Source: Candidatus Zixiibacteriota bacterium (lineage in GTDB: Bacteria > Zixibacteria > MSB-5A5 > SM1-73). From it: DNA of 24,222 nt. Of the stretch, positions 6,960 to 15,729 are shown one piece after another; within the stretch, counting starts at the first letter, position 1; each line of letters opens with the position of its first letter. The notes below the pieces were generated by a model. That model was given only the letters and a program-made list of their open reading frames with translations, searched no databases and was not told the DNA's origin. A program made the position numbers and the translations under genes. The stretch lies in assembly GCA_023129805.1 (NCBI GenBank), contig JAGMBK010000008.1, positions 1 to 24,222 on the forward strand, written 5' to 3'.

Positions 6960-7252
6960 AAAGATTCAAATCATATGAACCGTATGAAGAGGCTAAAATC
7001 TTTGGGCGGGATAGTGTTGCGTCCCCCGGGGAGACGATGATCTGTTAAAGATAGGGCAGGGCAAAAAGCCCTGCCCCTGTAGTTTATTAACCGCGCTATA
7101 CCCTAAAAATAAGACTTTTCTACACCGGATTCATAGAGTATATTTATCTAGTCTAATTTCAGAGTGGTGCAGGCGCCAGATGATGATTCGGAGGACAGAG
7201 AAGAAAGGGATCAGCTCATTTTTTTTCGACCCTTCCATTTAAGGAAAGTACA
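6960..7252. other. Intergenic region before the glycan cluster
   Basis: 293 bases with no credible gene. It holds a weak TCATAT/GTATGA hairpin (about 6972-6988), the sequence GGAGACGA (7030-7037) resembling a motif in two other intergenic elements, and a REP-like hairpin (7054-7076). AAGGAAAG just before 7253 is the ribosome site of the next gene. I could not find a convincing promoter. Confidence 0.5.
7054..7076. repeat. REP-like hairpin
   Basis: GGGCAGGGC (7054-7062), loop AAAAA, GCCCTGCCC (7068-7076): a perfect 9-base-pair stem followed by CTGTAG. No T-run follows, so a terminator is unlikely; the style resembles the elements beside the RAYT. Confidence 0.7.
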
Positions 7253-8332
7253 ATGGACTATTCACAGAAGATATTGCTAATCCAGCTGCGTCGAATCGGA
7301 GATGTTCTCATGTGCACCCCGACTTTGCGTGCACTAAGAGAACATTTTCCGAAAAGCTACATTGCTTTCCTCACCGAAAAAGAGTCCTCTGATCTTCTAA
7401 CTTTAAATCCCTATCTGGATGAAGTAATCGTTCTGGAGAGGGGGAAATACAGAACCCCTTTCTACTCCCTTAAAAAGATCTGGCAGATCAGGAAAAAGCG
7501 GTTTGATCTGGTGATAGACTTTCTGGGCAATCCACGAAGCGCCTATATTTCCTTTCTTTCAGGGGCTAAGCGTAGAATCGGGTATGATCTTCCCCTGCGG
7601 AGATTTTTCTATAACGTGATCACAAAAAATGATGGCAGGCGTAAATATGCGGCTGCCCGCAAACTGGATACATTGAAAGCGCTGGGGACGCAAAGCTGCG
7701 ATTTGAAACTCGATTTTTTCGTTCCGGATGAAGCTGGCATTTTTGCGGAAAGGTTTTTTAAAGAAAATGGACTTGACCAAGATAATCTGATTATTTCCAT
7801 TTCTTCTACCAGCCGCAGGCATTTTAGACGCTGGTCTTTGGAAAGATTTGCCCGACTGGCTGATTGGCTGGTTTCTGAGTTTAAGGCTACGGTTATGTTG
7901 GTCTGGGGTCCAGGTGAAAGGGAGGTGGTGGAAAAGGTGAAAAATCTAATGAAAGAAAAGCCAATAATTTCCTGGGAGACAGAAAATCTTTTTCAGTTGG
8001 GTGCGGTTCTTAAAAAGTGCGATCTTCACGTTGGAAATGATAACGGCACCAAGCACATTGCCGTGGCGATGGGAAAGCCCACCATAACCATCTATGGACC
8101 CCATGATCCGGTAAGTTGGACCTATCCAGACTTTTCCCGGCATAAATTTTTGAAAAAAAAGGTGGATTGCCCCGACTGCAATAGAATTAAGCATAAATGT
8201 ACAGAGCTTTCCTGCCTGAACCAAATCACTGTGGAGGATGTTCAAAAAGTCTTCCTTCAACTTCTGAGAGATCTGGAGAAAAACGAAGAGAGAAGATTTG
8301 TCGAAAAAAGCCAACATCTTGCAATTGATTAA
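7253..8332 (+). CDS. Glycosyltransferase family 9 (heptosyltransferase-like)
   Basis: GT-B fold transferase of 359 residues, normal for the family. GT9 enzymes move ADP-heptose or related sugars onto the inner core of lipopolysaccharide on the cytoplasmic face. The N-terminal nucleotide-fold signature QLRRIGDVLMCTPTLRAL (11-28) and the C-terminal donor-site block HVGNDNGTKHIAVAMGKP followed by YGP are clear. A four-cysteine set near the C-terminus (Cys306, 309, 316, 321) also occurs in the other two GT9 proteins here. AAGGAAAG precedes the ATG. First gene of a surface-glycan cluster; its end overlaps the next gene by 35 bases, indicating co-transcription. Whether it truly uses heptose cannot be read from the sequence. 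Confidence 0.9.
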   Translation: MDYSQKILLIQLRRIGDVLMCTPTLRALREHFPKSYIAFLTEKESSDLLTLNPYLDEVIVLERGKYRTPFYSLKKIWQIRKKRFDLVIDFLGNPRSAYISFLSGAKRRIGYDLPLRRFFYNVITKNDGRRKYAAARKLDTLKALGTQSCDLKLDFFVPDEAGIFAERFFKENGLDQDNLIISISSTSRRHFRRWSLERFARLADWLVSEFKATVMLVWGPGEREVVEKVKNLMKEKPIISWETENLFQLGAVLKKCDLHVGNDNGTKHIAVAMGKPTITIYGPHDPVSWTYPDFSRHKFLKKKVDCPDCNRIKHKCTELSCLNQITVEDVQKVFLQLLRDLEKNEERRFVEKSQHLAID

Positions 8333-9425
8333 TGTAAGGTGGTATAATGCCTGCGCCCACTATGCAGTCAGTTTATCTTATGCCTTGAAAAAGAGAGGGC
8401 ATAAGGTGATAGTAGCCGGGGATCCTCACAGCCCACCTATCTTGAAAGCTAAAGAACTCAAGCTTTTAACGTATGAAGATCTTTTCTTAAGCTACACCAG
8501 TCCCTGGATGATAGCCTATAATATAAAAAGAATGAGGGAGTTGGTGGAGAAAGAAAGAATCGATATCATAAATGCACACAGGGGAGAAGGTCATCTGATA
8601 GCCGCACTTGCCAGAAGCTTTTTCAAACGGAAAGTCCCCCTGATAAGAACCAGAGGGGACGTAAGAACGCCTAAAGCTAATCTTCTCAATCGTTACCTGA
8701 ATAATAAACTCACAGATAAGATCATCACCACCTGCCAGATTCTGAGGGGAAGTTATATAAAGAATCTGAAGATACCGGAAGGTAAAGTGATCAACATCGG
8801 CGTGGGAATAGATCATGATTTCTTCTCACCAAGAGATAGTGATAGGATGTGGATAGAAAAATTAAGTATCCCAAAAGGAGGTTTGGTGGTGGGAATCCTG
8901 GGAAGACTTTCTCCGGTGAAAGGGCATAAATACTTTATTCAGTCGGCAGAATATGTTTTAAGGCAGATCCCCCACATTATATTCGTCATCTGCGGAGAGG
9001 ATGCACAGATAAGTGCAAAGGAGCTGAAAGAGACGGTGAAAAAGAAGAAAATAGAAAAGAATTTTCGGTTCGTGGGAAAGGTAAAAGATGTTAGAGAGAT
9101 TATCTCCCTTTTTGATGTAGGAGTGGTCTCATCGGTGGGATCGGAGACCATCTGCCGGGTGGCTTTAGAATATATGTCCATGGGAAAACCAGTGGTGGTA
9201 ACCGGTGTTAATGGCATCCCAGAGGTGGTGGACGATGGCATTAACGGTTTGGTGGTGGAACCAAAGAATGCACAAAAATTAGCTTTTGCTCTCATTGAAT
9301 TGCTGCAAGATGAGCGGAAAAGGAAAAAATTCGGAGCAAAAAGCCGGAGTATTGTACTGGAGAAATTTACTCTAAATGTCTTTGCCCAAAAAACAGAAGA
9401 AACATATTTTAGCCTTTTGAGTTAA
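8298..9425 (+). CDS. Glycosyltransferase family 4 (GT-B)
   Basis: 375 residues with two Rossmann-like halves. N-terminal acceptor half: NILQLINVRWYNACAHYAVS, then a glycine-rich NAHRGEGHL loop. C-terminal half: GILGRLSPVKGHKYFI, a typical GT4 opening, and the EX7E-type donor motif around ETICRVALEYMSMGKPVV and GIPEVV. Expected to be a retaining sugar transferase in lipopolysaccharide or other surface glycan assembly. Start is a TTG at 8298, inside the end of the preceding GT9 gene; a GA-rich stretch (GAGAGAAG) precedes it and no ATG fits, since the conserved strand begins only five residues later. Sugar donor and acceptor unknown. Confidence 0.9.
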   Translation: MSKKANILQLINVRWYNACAHYAVSLSYALKKRGHKVIVAGDPHSPPILKAKELKLLTYEDLFLSYTSPWMIAYNIKRMRELVEKERIDIINAHRGEGHLIAALARSFFKRKVPLIRTRGDVRTPKANLLNRYLNNKLTDKIITTCQILRGSYIKNLKIPEGKVINIGVGIDHDFFSPRDSDRMWIEKLSIPKGGLVVGILGRLSPVKGHKYFIQSAEYVLRQIPHIIFVICGEDAQISAKELKETVKKKKIEKNFRFVGKVKDVREIISLFDVGVVSSVGSETICRVALEYMSMGKPVVVTGVNGIPEVVDDGINGLVVEPKNAQKLAFALIELLQDERKRKKFGAKSRSIVLEKFTLNVFAQKTEETYFSLLS

Positions 9426-9445
9426 CAATCAATCCTTGTGCTTTC

Positions 9446-10672
9446 ATGATGTCGAAAGAGAAGTGGATAAAAGCGGCTGAGAAGAGTGTCTGGTTTTCCC
9501 TTTGTGGTTTTGCCTTTTTTTCCCCTTGGTCCGTTGCCGGAGCGCAAACTGCGATCACAGTCGGGCTTTTGGCATGGTTAGCTAAAATGCTTTTCTCAGG
9601 TAGAGTGAGTTTTGTCCGCACGCCCTTGAATCTGCCAATTTTCCTGTATGTAATTACCCTGGCGATCTCTGTCATATTCTCTCCCTTTAAGGCCCATAGC
9701 TTTTTAGCCTTTAAGGAGGAATGGTTGCTTCTGATCTTTTTTCTGATCGTAAACAATGTCAAGGAGGAGGCGAAAGTTGAGAAGCTCTTAACCATTTTTA
9801 TTTCTATCTCCGTCTTGGTTGGACTTTATGCCATCTGCCAGCATTATTTCGGAGTGGATTTGTATCGGAACAGGTTGCTGGAGCCAAGAGGTGGGGTTTT
9901 CATAAGCCTGGGACTTTTTGGTCACCATCTCACCTTCGGCGGATATTACATGCTGGTATTTCTTTTGGCATCGGTTATCCTTCTTAATGCCAAAAGAGCG
10001 GGTGTTTTTAGAATTCTCGATTTTCTTGCACCCATAGTGTTAGGGTTCTCTTTGGTTTTCAGTTATGCCCGCAGTGCATGGTTAGGAGGGGTAATGGGCA
10101 TCTTGACATTTGGTTTTCTCAAAGGCGGAAAATTTATCCTCTTTTTGGTCTTGGGGGTGTTTGTTCTTTGTTTGTTGATCTATGTGATCGAGCCTACCAG
10201 TTGGGACAGAATCAAGGAAATTGATTTTTCCAAGAATAAACCAGAGTCCACCAGAATTAGATTGTGGCAGACTTCGATCAACATGATAAAGGATAAGCCC
10301 ATCTGGGGAATCGGTCTGGGCAACTTCGGCAAGTTATTCAACTGCTATAAGGTGGAAGGGATCTATGATACCACCTGTCATCCCCATAATGATTTTTTAA
10401 ATGTGGCGGTCAACTCTGGTCTTTTGGGACTTTTGGCTTACCTGAGCGTGTGGGCGATCTTCCTTTATTCCACCATTAAGGTGACAATTAAAAATAGAAA
10501 AACTGGTTTCGGCAACTCCGTGCAAATGGGTGGGATAGTTGCCATCGTCGCCTTCCTCTTCGCCAGCCTGTTTCAGTGTTATTATACCGATGCGGAGGTG
10601 AATATGTTGATCATGTTCATCTTGGGGTTGACCACGGTTGTGAATCTCAAAGCCAAAGAGGAAAAACCTTGA
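9446..10672 (+). CDS. O-antigen ligase / Wzy-like polymerase family membrane protein
   Basis: 408-residue polytopic inner-membrane protein with about ten to eleven hydrophobic helices spread over its length. The large periplasmic loop in the C-terminal third contains WGIGLGNFG and the hallmark HPHNDFLNVAVNSGLLGL (His-Pro-His-Asn), the pattern of the Wzy_C/WaaL superfamily. It joins or polymerises undecaprenyl-linked glycan in the periplasm; ligase and polymerase cannot be separated by sequence reading. It sits between glycosyltransferases and shares four bases (TTGA) with the next start. Two adjacent ATGs (9446, 9449) with no clear ribosome site. Confidence 0.87.
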   Translation: MMSKEKWIKAAEKSVWFSLCGFAFFSPWSVAGAQTAITVGLLAWLAKMLFSGRVSFVRTPLNLPIFLYVITLAISVIFSPFKAHSFLAFKEEWLLLIFFLIVNNVKEEAKVEKLLTIFISISVLVGLYAICQHYFGVDLYRNRLLEPRGGVFISLGLFGHHLTFGGYYMLVFLLASVILLNAKRAGVFRILDFLAPIVLGFSLVFSYARSAWLGGVMGILTFGFLKGGKFILFLVLGVFVLCLLIYVIEPTSWDRIKEIDFSKNKPESTRIRLWQTSINMIKDKPIWGIGLGNFGKLFNCYKVEGIYDTTCHPHNDFLNVAVNSGLLGLLAYLSVWAIFLYSTIKVTIKNRKTGFGNSVQMGGIVAIVAFLFASLFQCYYTDAEVNMLIMFILGLTTVVNLKAKEEKP

Positions 10673-11451
10673 GCAAGATCTCCTGTGTCATCATTACTTA
10701 TAACGAGTCTAAAAACCTAAGAAGATGTCTTGAGAGCGTTAGCTGGGCAGATGAGATAATCCTGGTGGACGCATATAGCACGGACGATACCAAAAGAATC
10801 GCATCTGGGTTCACGGATAAAATCTACGACCTGAGGTGGGAAGGCTTTGGGCCAGCCAAAGAGTTTGGCAGAAGTCAAGCCTCGGGGGAATGGATACTTT
10901 CCGTAGATGCAGATGAGGTGGTATCAGAAAAACTGCGAGGTGAAATTCAAAAGATAGCAGAGTCTGAGGATTCTTTGGATGGATATTTCATTCCCAGAAG
11001 ATCGAATTTCTTGGGCAGGTGGATCAAACACGGTGGATGGTATCCGGATCTGGTCATGCGATTTTTTAGAAAGGATAAAGGAAACTTCACCAACCGGTTG
11101 GTGCACGAAGAGGTAAAAGTTTGCGGAAGATCAGGACGTCTGAAAAATAATCTTCTCCACTATACCGATCCAGACTTTGATCATTATCTTGAGAAATTGA
11201 ACCGGTATACCTCACTGGATGCCCTTCGACTTTACAAAGAGGGAAGAAAAGCTAAGCTTTTGGACATACTTTTCAGGCCACCGATCATCTTTGTTAAAAT
11301 GTATGTTTTTGAAAGTGGATTCTTGGATGGTGTTCCAGGACTGATCTTATCCATCTCCTCAGCATTTCATGTTTTCTCCAAATATGTGAAACTCTGGCGT
11401 TTGAATCAAACAGATGATAAAAGCGGATCAAAAAAGAACTTAAGGGCTTGA
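10669..11451 (+). CDS. Glycosyltransferase family 2 (WaaE/KdtX-like)
   Basis: 260 residues, GT-A fold. SCVIITYNESKNLRRCLESV at the N-terminus, VDAYSTDDT for nucleotide binding and the metal-binding DADE motif (in LSVDADEVV) are all present. The middle GWYPDLVMRFFRKDKG and LVHEEV blocks are typical of the WaaE/KdtX-like subfamily that adds glucose or similar sugars to the lipopolysaccharide core. A longer frame begins at 10576, but the TTG at 10669 is the better start: GAGG lies 7 bases before it, the conserved strand begins three codons later, and it overlaps the previous stop as TTGA. The C-terminal hydrophobic stretch (about 200-240) suggests membrane association. Confidence 0.88.
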   Translation: MSKISCVIITYNESKNLRRCLESVSWADEIILVDAYSTDDTKRIASGFTDKIYDLRWEGFGPAKEFGRSQASGEWILSVDADEVVSEKLRGEIQKIAESEDSLDGYFIPRRSNFLGRWIKHGGWYPDLVMRFFRKDKGNFTNRLVHEEVKVCGRSGRLKNNLLHYTDPDFDHYLEKLNRYTSLDALRLYKEGRKAKLLDILFRPPIIFVKMYVFESGFLDGVPGLILSISSAFHVFSKYVKLWRLNQTDDKSGSKKNLRA

Positions 11452-11525
11452 AAAGAATCCATGCTCCATGATGGATGATGTCGTATATTTTATGTAAATG
11501 CTAGCGATTCCACCGACAGGATAAA

Positions 11526-12614
11526 ATGAGAAAGCTCAAGATAACAGGAAAGGAAAGATTTTTGGTGATAAGAACCGATCGGATTGGAGATGTGCTCCTG
11601 TCCACACCAGTTCTGGAGGCGATAAAATCTCGCTTCCCGGAATCGCACCTCACCATGATGGTCTCTCCATATGCCGCAGACGTGGTTGAAAACAACCCCA
11701 ATCTTGACGATGTGATAATTGACGATCACAAAGATCGTCACAAAGGAATCAAAGGATTTTTCATGCTGGTCAAAGAGGTAAAGGAGAGAGGATTTGATGT
11801 GGGCATCCTGCTTCGACCCACGTTGAAACTGGCGCTTCTGCTTTTCCTTGGCGGAATAAAATACCGGATCGGAACCGGCTACAGGTTTTACCAGATATTT
11901 TTCAATCAGAAGGTTTATGTCCACAGAAAGATAAATCTGCGTCACGAGGCGGATTACAATTTTGATCTGTTGAAACCTCTGGGAATAGCACCACAAAAGA
12001 TTTTTCCCAGGGTGTATCTTCACCCAGAAGAGGAGACGTTCGCACATCAAATTTGGGAGGAATTCAAAATCACACCAGAGGATACGGTGGTGGTGATTCA
12101 CCCGGGAAGCGGCAATTCATCTCTGAATTTGCCAGCAAAAAGATTTGCCCAGGTTGCAGATGGACTCGTAAAAAAAGTCAACGCAAAGATAATCTTCACC
12201 GGGATGGAAAGAGAAAAAGGGGTGGTAGATTTTATAAAGAACGATATGGAGCATACCGCCATTGATTTGACTGGGAGGACGAGCCTAAGAGAGCTGGCGG
12301 CGGTTTTAAAAAATTGTGATGTGGTGGTCTCCAACAGCACCGGGCCCATGCACCTGGCTGTGGCACTGGATACTCCCACGGTAGCCATCTTCTGTCCCAT
12401 CTTCGCCGCTGGTCCCATAAGATGGGGACCCTATGGAGAAAGACACCAGGTCATTCTGCCACCGGTTCCGGTCTGTTTTAAGTGCAAGCCCAAAAGCTGT
12501 CCTCATTATGATTGCATGGAAAAGATCAAAACGGAACAGATCGTTTCCAAAGTATGTGCTGTGTTAAAGGAAAAGAACAATGTCAGCAAAATTAAAACAC
12601 CGAAAATAACTTAG
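11526..12614 (+). CDS. Glycosyltransferase family 9 (heptosyltransferase, WaaF/WaaC-like)
   Basis: 362 residues. The N-terminal signature VIRTDRIGDVLLSTPVLEAI (14-33) is a textbook GT9 start. The C-terminal half has VIHPGSG, LTGRTSLRELAAVLKNCD and the donor-binding VSNSTGPMHLAVALDTP block, which fits WaaF-like enzymes. The C-terminal cysteine set is Cys317, 320, 325, 330. A short gap of 74 bases separates it from the GT2 gene; it contains a small hairpin (ATCCAT/ATGGAT, 11457-11476) but no strong terminator, so it may belong to the same transcript. Ribosome site weak (AGGAT). Role in inner-core synthesis is inferred from the family and neighbours. Confidence 0.9.
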   Translation: MRKLKITGKERFLVIRTDRIGDVLLSTPVLEAIKSRFPESHLTMMVSPYAADVVENNPNLDDVIIDDHKDRHKGIKGFFMLVKEVKERGFDVGILLRPTLKLALLLFLGGIKYRIGTGYRFYQIFFNQKVYVHRKINLRHEADYNFDLLKPLGIAPQKIFPRVYLHPEEETFAHQIWEEFKITPEDTVVVIHPGSGNSSLNLPAKRFAQVADGLVKKVNAKIIFTGMEREKGVVDFIKNDMEHTAIDLTGRTSLRELAAVLKNCDVVVSNSTGPMHLAVALDTPTVAIFCPIFAAGPIRWGPYGERHQVILPPVPVCFKCKPKSCPHYDCMEKIKTEQIVSKVCAVLKEKNNVSKIKTPKIT

Positions 12615-12670
12615 CAGTGCAAAATCTCAGCCACACCAAAAGCGCAAAGTTTTCTAGCGTAGCTTTAAAG

Positions 12671-12740
12671 GCTTGATAAATCAAGCAACTATAGATAGAA
12701 TTTTAGCTCGATGAATCGAGCAACTGCAGAATGGAGTTGC
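12671..12740. repeat. Tandem small palindromes
   Basis: Two related units, GCTTGAT-AA-ATCAAGC (12671-12686) and GCTCGAT-GA-ATCGAGC (12706-12721), each followed by AACT. A third hairpin GCAACT/AGTTGC (12720-12725 with 12735-12740) overlaps the end of unit two. The two main units differ by compensating changes, so the pairing is kept while the bases change. They lie in the 175-base gap before rel. Confidence 0.65.
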
Positions 12741-12789
12741 TTTGAAATCTGAAGAGGTGGGTGTAAAAACTGTCTGCGAGGTGAAATAA

Positions 12790-14958
12790 GTGAATCTGGC
12801 GGAATTCATCATAGGGGTGGAATCATTTAATGCCAACATAGATATTCTTCTCATCAGGAAAGGATACGAGTTTTCAGCCAAGGCTCACAGCGGGCAATAT
12901 CGGGTATCCAGAAAGCCATATCTGGAGCATTGCCTGGAGGTGGCTTTCATCTTGGCAGAACAGCACCTGGATTCTGCCACCATCGCCGCGGGACTCTTGC
13001 ATGACGTGGTAGAGGACACGGATGTGACCATCGAAAAGGTAGCTGAGGAGTTCGGGGATGAGATAGCTGACCTGGTGGACGGAGTCACCAAGATCGGAGA
13101 GCTTAAGTTCAAAAGCTTAGAAGAGGAGCAGGTGGAATATTTCCGGAAGATGCTCCTCTCCATGGCTGAAGACATCCGGGTGATCATTATCAAACTGGCA
13201 GATCGCTTGCACAATATGAGGACCTTAGATTCCCTAGATAAAGACAAGCAAAGAAAGATAGCCTCCGAAACCCGGGAGGTTTACGCTCCCCTGGCGCATC
13301 GTTTCGGAATGGCAAGGATAAAATGGGAGCTGGAGGATTTATCATTGAAATACCTTGATCCAGAAGCTTATGACGAATTGGTTAGGAAGATCAGTGCCAG
13401 AAGAGAGGATCGGGAGGCTTACATCCGGGAGATCACCGAGCCTTTGAAAAGGGAGTTAGAGAAAGCGGGGATAGGAGCGGAAATAATCGGTAGAGCCAAG
13501 CATTTTGATTCCATCTATCGCAAGATGAAAAAGAGACAGAAGCCCTTCGAGGAGATATATGATCTTTTCGCCATTCGCATAATTGTGGACTCAGAAGGGG
13601 AATGTTATCACGCTTTGGGCATGGTTCATACCCTGTGGATGCCGGTGGCTGATCGCTTTCGGGATTACATCGCTCTGCCCAAGTCCAACAGGTATCAGTC
13701 GCTTCATACCACGGTGATCGGCCCTCGGGGGAAAATGGTGGAGATACAGATAAGAACTCACGAGATGCACAGGACAGCTGATTATGGGATAGCGGCTCAC
13801 TGGCTATATAAGGAAGGGCGAATGAGGCCAGATGAATCAGATAAACAGATGACCTGGCTGAGGGAGGTTTTAGAGTGGCAAAAGGATTTGACCAACCCGT
13901 CTGAGTTTTTAGAGTATCTTAAGATCGATCTTTTCCGGGATGACATCTTCGTGTTCACTCCCAAAGGAGAGTTGAGGCAACTTCCGAAAGGATCTACCCC
14001 TTTAGATTTTGCCTATGCAGTTCATAGCGAGGTTGGCAATCATTGCATTGGCGCCAAGGTGGACGGAAGGATGGTACCCTTAAACACTGTTCTTTCCAGC
14101 GGACAGGAGGTGGAGGTAGTTACCTCTCCACATCAGTCACCTTCCCAGGACTGGCTCAAAATCGTTAAGACTACCAGAGCGCGAAGCAAGATCAAACACT
14201 GGTTAAGACAGAAAAGGTATGAGGAGAGCGTCAGTTTAGGGAAGGAGATCTTTGAAAGAGAGTTGAAGAAACAACACCTAAGACCTCCCTCGGAACCGGA
14301 GCTTTCCGATTTAGCTATGGGGCTAAATTTTCATGACTCAGAGGCGATGTTCTTTGCATTGGGAAATGGAGTTGCCTCCATCAAACATATCCTCTCCACA
14401 CTTGCTCCACCGGAAAAAGAGAAAGAAGTTAAACCCTCGGTCATCAGGAAATTCGTGGATAAAGCCAGAGGGGGTGCCAGGGGGATAAGAATTGGAGGAA
14501 TGAGGAACATGATGTTTCGCTTTGCTCAATGCTGTCAGCCTGTGCCGGGTGAGGAGATCGTGGGATACGTCACCCGGGGACGTGGGGTCTCCATCCACCG
14601 TTCTGATTGCCCCAATGCGTTGCAGATGCTGATGGAGGATGAAAGAAGGATGGAGGTAAGGTGGGATGTGGGAGGTGATCAGTCTTTTTTGGTGAAGCTG
14701 GAGGTTTTGGTGGAGGATCGCAAAAATATGTTAAGGGACATCACCCAGGCTATATCAGATACTGACACAAACGTTCGAGGGGCGGAGATAAAGGGAGGGG
14801 AAACCACCGCCTCCGGAAACTTCATCGTCGAGGTAAAAAATATAAACCACCTCAACAAGACCATCAAAAAAATAAAAAAAGTCAAGGGGGTCATCCAGGT
14901 GGAAAGATCTAGAGGATTGGAGAGGATAGAGGAAACGCAAAAAGATGAGATCAAGTGA
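12790..14958 (+). CDS. Bifunctional (p)ppGpp synthetase/hydrolase (RelA/SpoT family)
   Basis: 722 residues with the full domain order. HD hydrolase domain about 20-180, with metal ligands His47, His71, Asp72 and Asp138 all present, so hydrolysis should be active. Synthetase domain about 225-340, with GRAKHFDSIYRKM, IYDLFAIRI (Asp258), RFRDYIALPKSN and Glu318 in VEIQIRT, so synthesis should also be active. TGS domain about 385-447, zinc-finger-like block RFAQCCQPVPGEE to SIHRSDCPN about 577-610, and an ACT domain at the C-terminus (about 645-718). It controls the stringent response at the ribosome. GTG start at 12790, with GAGGTG six bases upstream; the HD domain starts soon after, so nothing is missing. 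Overlaps pgeF by 14 bases, hence co-transcribed and probably translationally coupled. Confidence 0.96.
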   Translation: MNLAEFIIGVESFNANIDILLIRKGYEFSAKAHSGQYRVSRKPYLEHCLEVAFILAEQHLDSATIAAGLLHDVVEDTDVTIEKVAEEFGDEIADLVDGVTKIGELKFKSLEEEQVEYFRKMLLSMAEDIRVIIIKLADRLHNMRTLDSLDKDKQRKIASETREVYAPLAHRFGMARIKWELEDLSLKYLDPEAYDELVRKISARREDREAYIREITEPLKRELEKAGIGAEIIGRAKHFDSIYRKMKKRQKPFEEIYDLFAIRIIVDSEGECYHALGMVHTLWMPVADRFRDYIALPKSNRYQSLHTTVIGPRGKMVEIQIRTHEMHRTADYGIAAHWLYKEGRMRPDESDKQMTWLREVLEWQKDLTNPSEFLEYLKIDLFRDDIFVFTPKGELRQLPKGSTPLDFAYAVHSEVGNHCIGAKVDGRMVPLNTVLSSGQEVEVVTSPHQSPSQDWLKIVKTTRARSKIKHWLRQKRYEESVSLGKEIFERELKKQHLRPPSEPELSDLAMGLNFHDSEAMFFALGNGVASIKHILSTLAPPEKEKEVKPSVIRKFVDKARGGARGIRIGGMRNMMFRFAQCCQPVPGEEIVGYVTRGRGVSIHRSDCPNALQMLMEDERRMEVRWDVGGDQSFLVKLEVLVEDRKNMLRDITQAISDTDTNVRGAEIKGGETTASGNFIVEVKNINHLNKTIKKIKKVKGVIQVERSRGLERIEETQKDEIK

Positions 14959-15682
14959 TTTCGCGGTCAACCTGACTGAGGGTATCAGATGGCTATCTTT
15001 TCCCCCTCTGGATGCCTGTCCTTTCATTCTTCATGGTTTCGTCATCAAAAACCAAAATTTTCCTCCGGATACAAAAATAAAAGAGGTGGAAAAATTCTTG
15101 CATAAAATCACCTCACAGAAAAGGAGGCTCATCTCTCTTTCCCAGAAGCACCAGGACGAAGGTGTGATCATAACTTCAAAAGATAAACTCAAAAGAAGAT
15201 ACAAAGGAGATGCTCTTCTGACCGATCGAAATGATATCTTTATCTCCGTGTGGGTGGCTGACTGTTTGCCCATCTTTCTGGTGGAGGAGAAAAGAAGGGT
15301 GATAGGTCTGGTGCATGCCGGTTGGAAAGGAACACTTCTGGGCATTGCCCGAAAGACCATAGAAGAGGCAAAGCATCAGCTCGGTTGTAAGCCTGAAGAT
15401 TTTACCGCATTGTTTGGTCCGTGCATCCAGAGCTGTTGCTATCAGGTCTCAGACCATGTGGCAATTCTGTTCGATGAGGAATGCGTAAACCGGGCTAAAG
15501 ACGGCAAAGTTACACTCGATTTGATTTGTGCCAATATGAAACAATTGGTAAGTTGTGGAGTAAAAGAGGATAAGATATTTATCACCGGCAAGTGCACCTT
15601 TTGTGGCGAGGAATTGTTTTATTCATACAGACGGGAAAAAGGGAATGCCGGAAGGATGATCGGATTTATAGGATTGAAATGA
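14945..15682 (+). CDS. pgeF: PgeF/YfiH-type purine nucleoside phosphorylase (laccase-domain protein)
   Basis: 245 residues of the Cu-oxidase_4/YfiH/YlmD family, now known as a zinc-dependent purine nucleoside phosphorylase and linked to peptidoglycan fidelity in E. coli. Family blocks in order: LSQKHQDEG (here QKH where many have QVH), GDALLTDRNDIFISVWVADC with CLP following, GLVHAGWKGT, GPCIQSCCYQV, and a C-terminal CTFCGEELFYSYRR. The zinc-ligand candidates are the His in the QKH motif, the Cys in ADCLP and the His in HAGW. The ATG lies inside the end of rel with GAGGAAA upstream. Overlap with rel suggests shared expression; a functional link through purine nucleotide metabolism is plausible but inferred. 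Confidence 0.9.
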   Translation: MRSSDFAVNLTEGIRWLSFPPLDACPFILHGFVIKNQNFPPDTKIKEVEKFLHKITSQKRRLISLSQKHQDEGVIITSKDKLKRRYKGDALLTDRNDIFISVWVADCLPIFLVEEKRRVIGLVHAGWKGTLLGIARKTIEEAKHQLGCKPEDFTALFGPCIQSCCYQVSDHVAILFDEECVNRAKDGKVTLDLICANMKQLVSCGVKEDKIFITGKCTFCGEELFYSYRREKGNAGRMIGFIGLK

Positions 15683-15691
15683 AAATCATTT

Positions 15692-15710
15692 AGTTCACAT
15701 GGGTTGAACT
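15692..15710. other. Short hairpin after pgeF
   Basis: AGTTCA (15692-15697), seven-base loop, TGAACT (15705-15710). It lies in the 47-base gap to the next gene and has no T-run, so it is not a standard terminator. Confidence 0.4.
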
Positions 15711-15729
15711 CTGATGGAGAGGAGTGAAG

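Noticed and set aside
7054..7076. Rho-independent terminator for the TPR gene
   Set aside because: Strong stem, but no T-run after it and almost 100 bases from the stop; it fits the REP-like family better.
11490..12101. 203-codon minus-strand frame
   Set aside because: Long, but antisense to a clear GT9 gene; the composition is that of a shadow frame.
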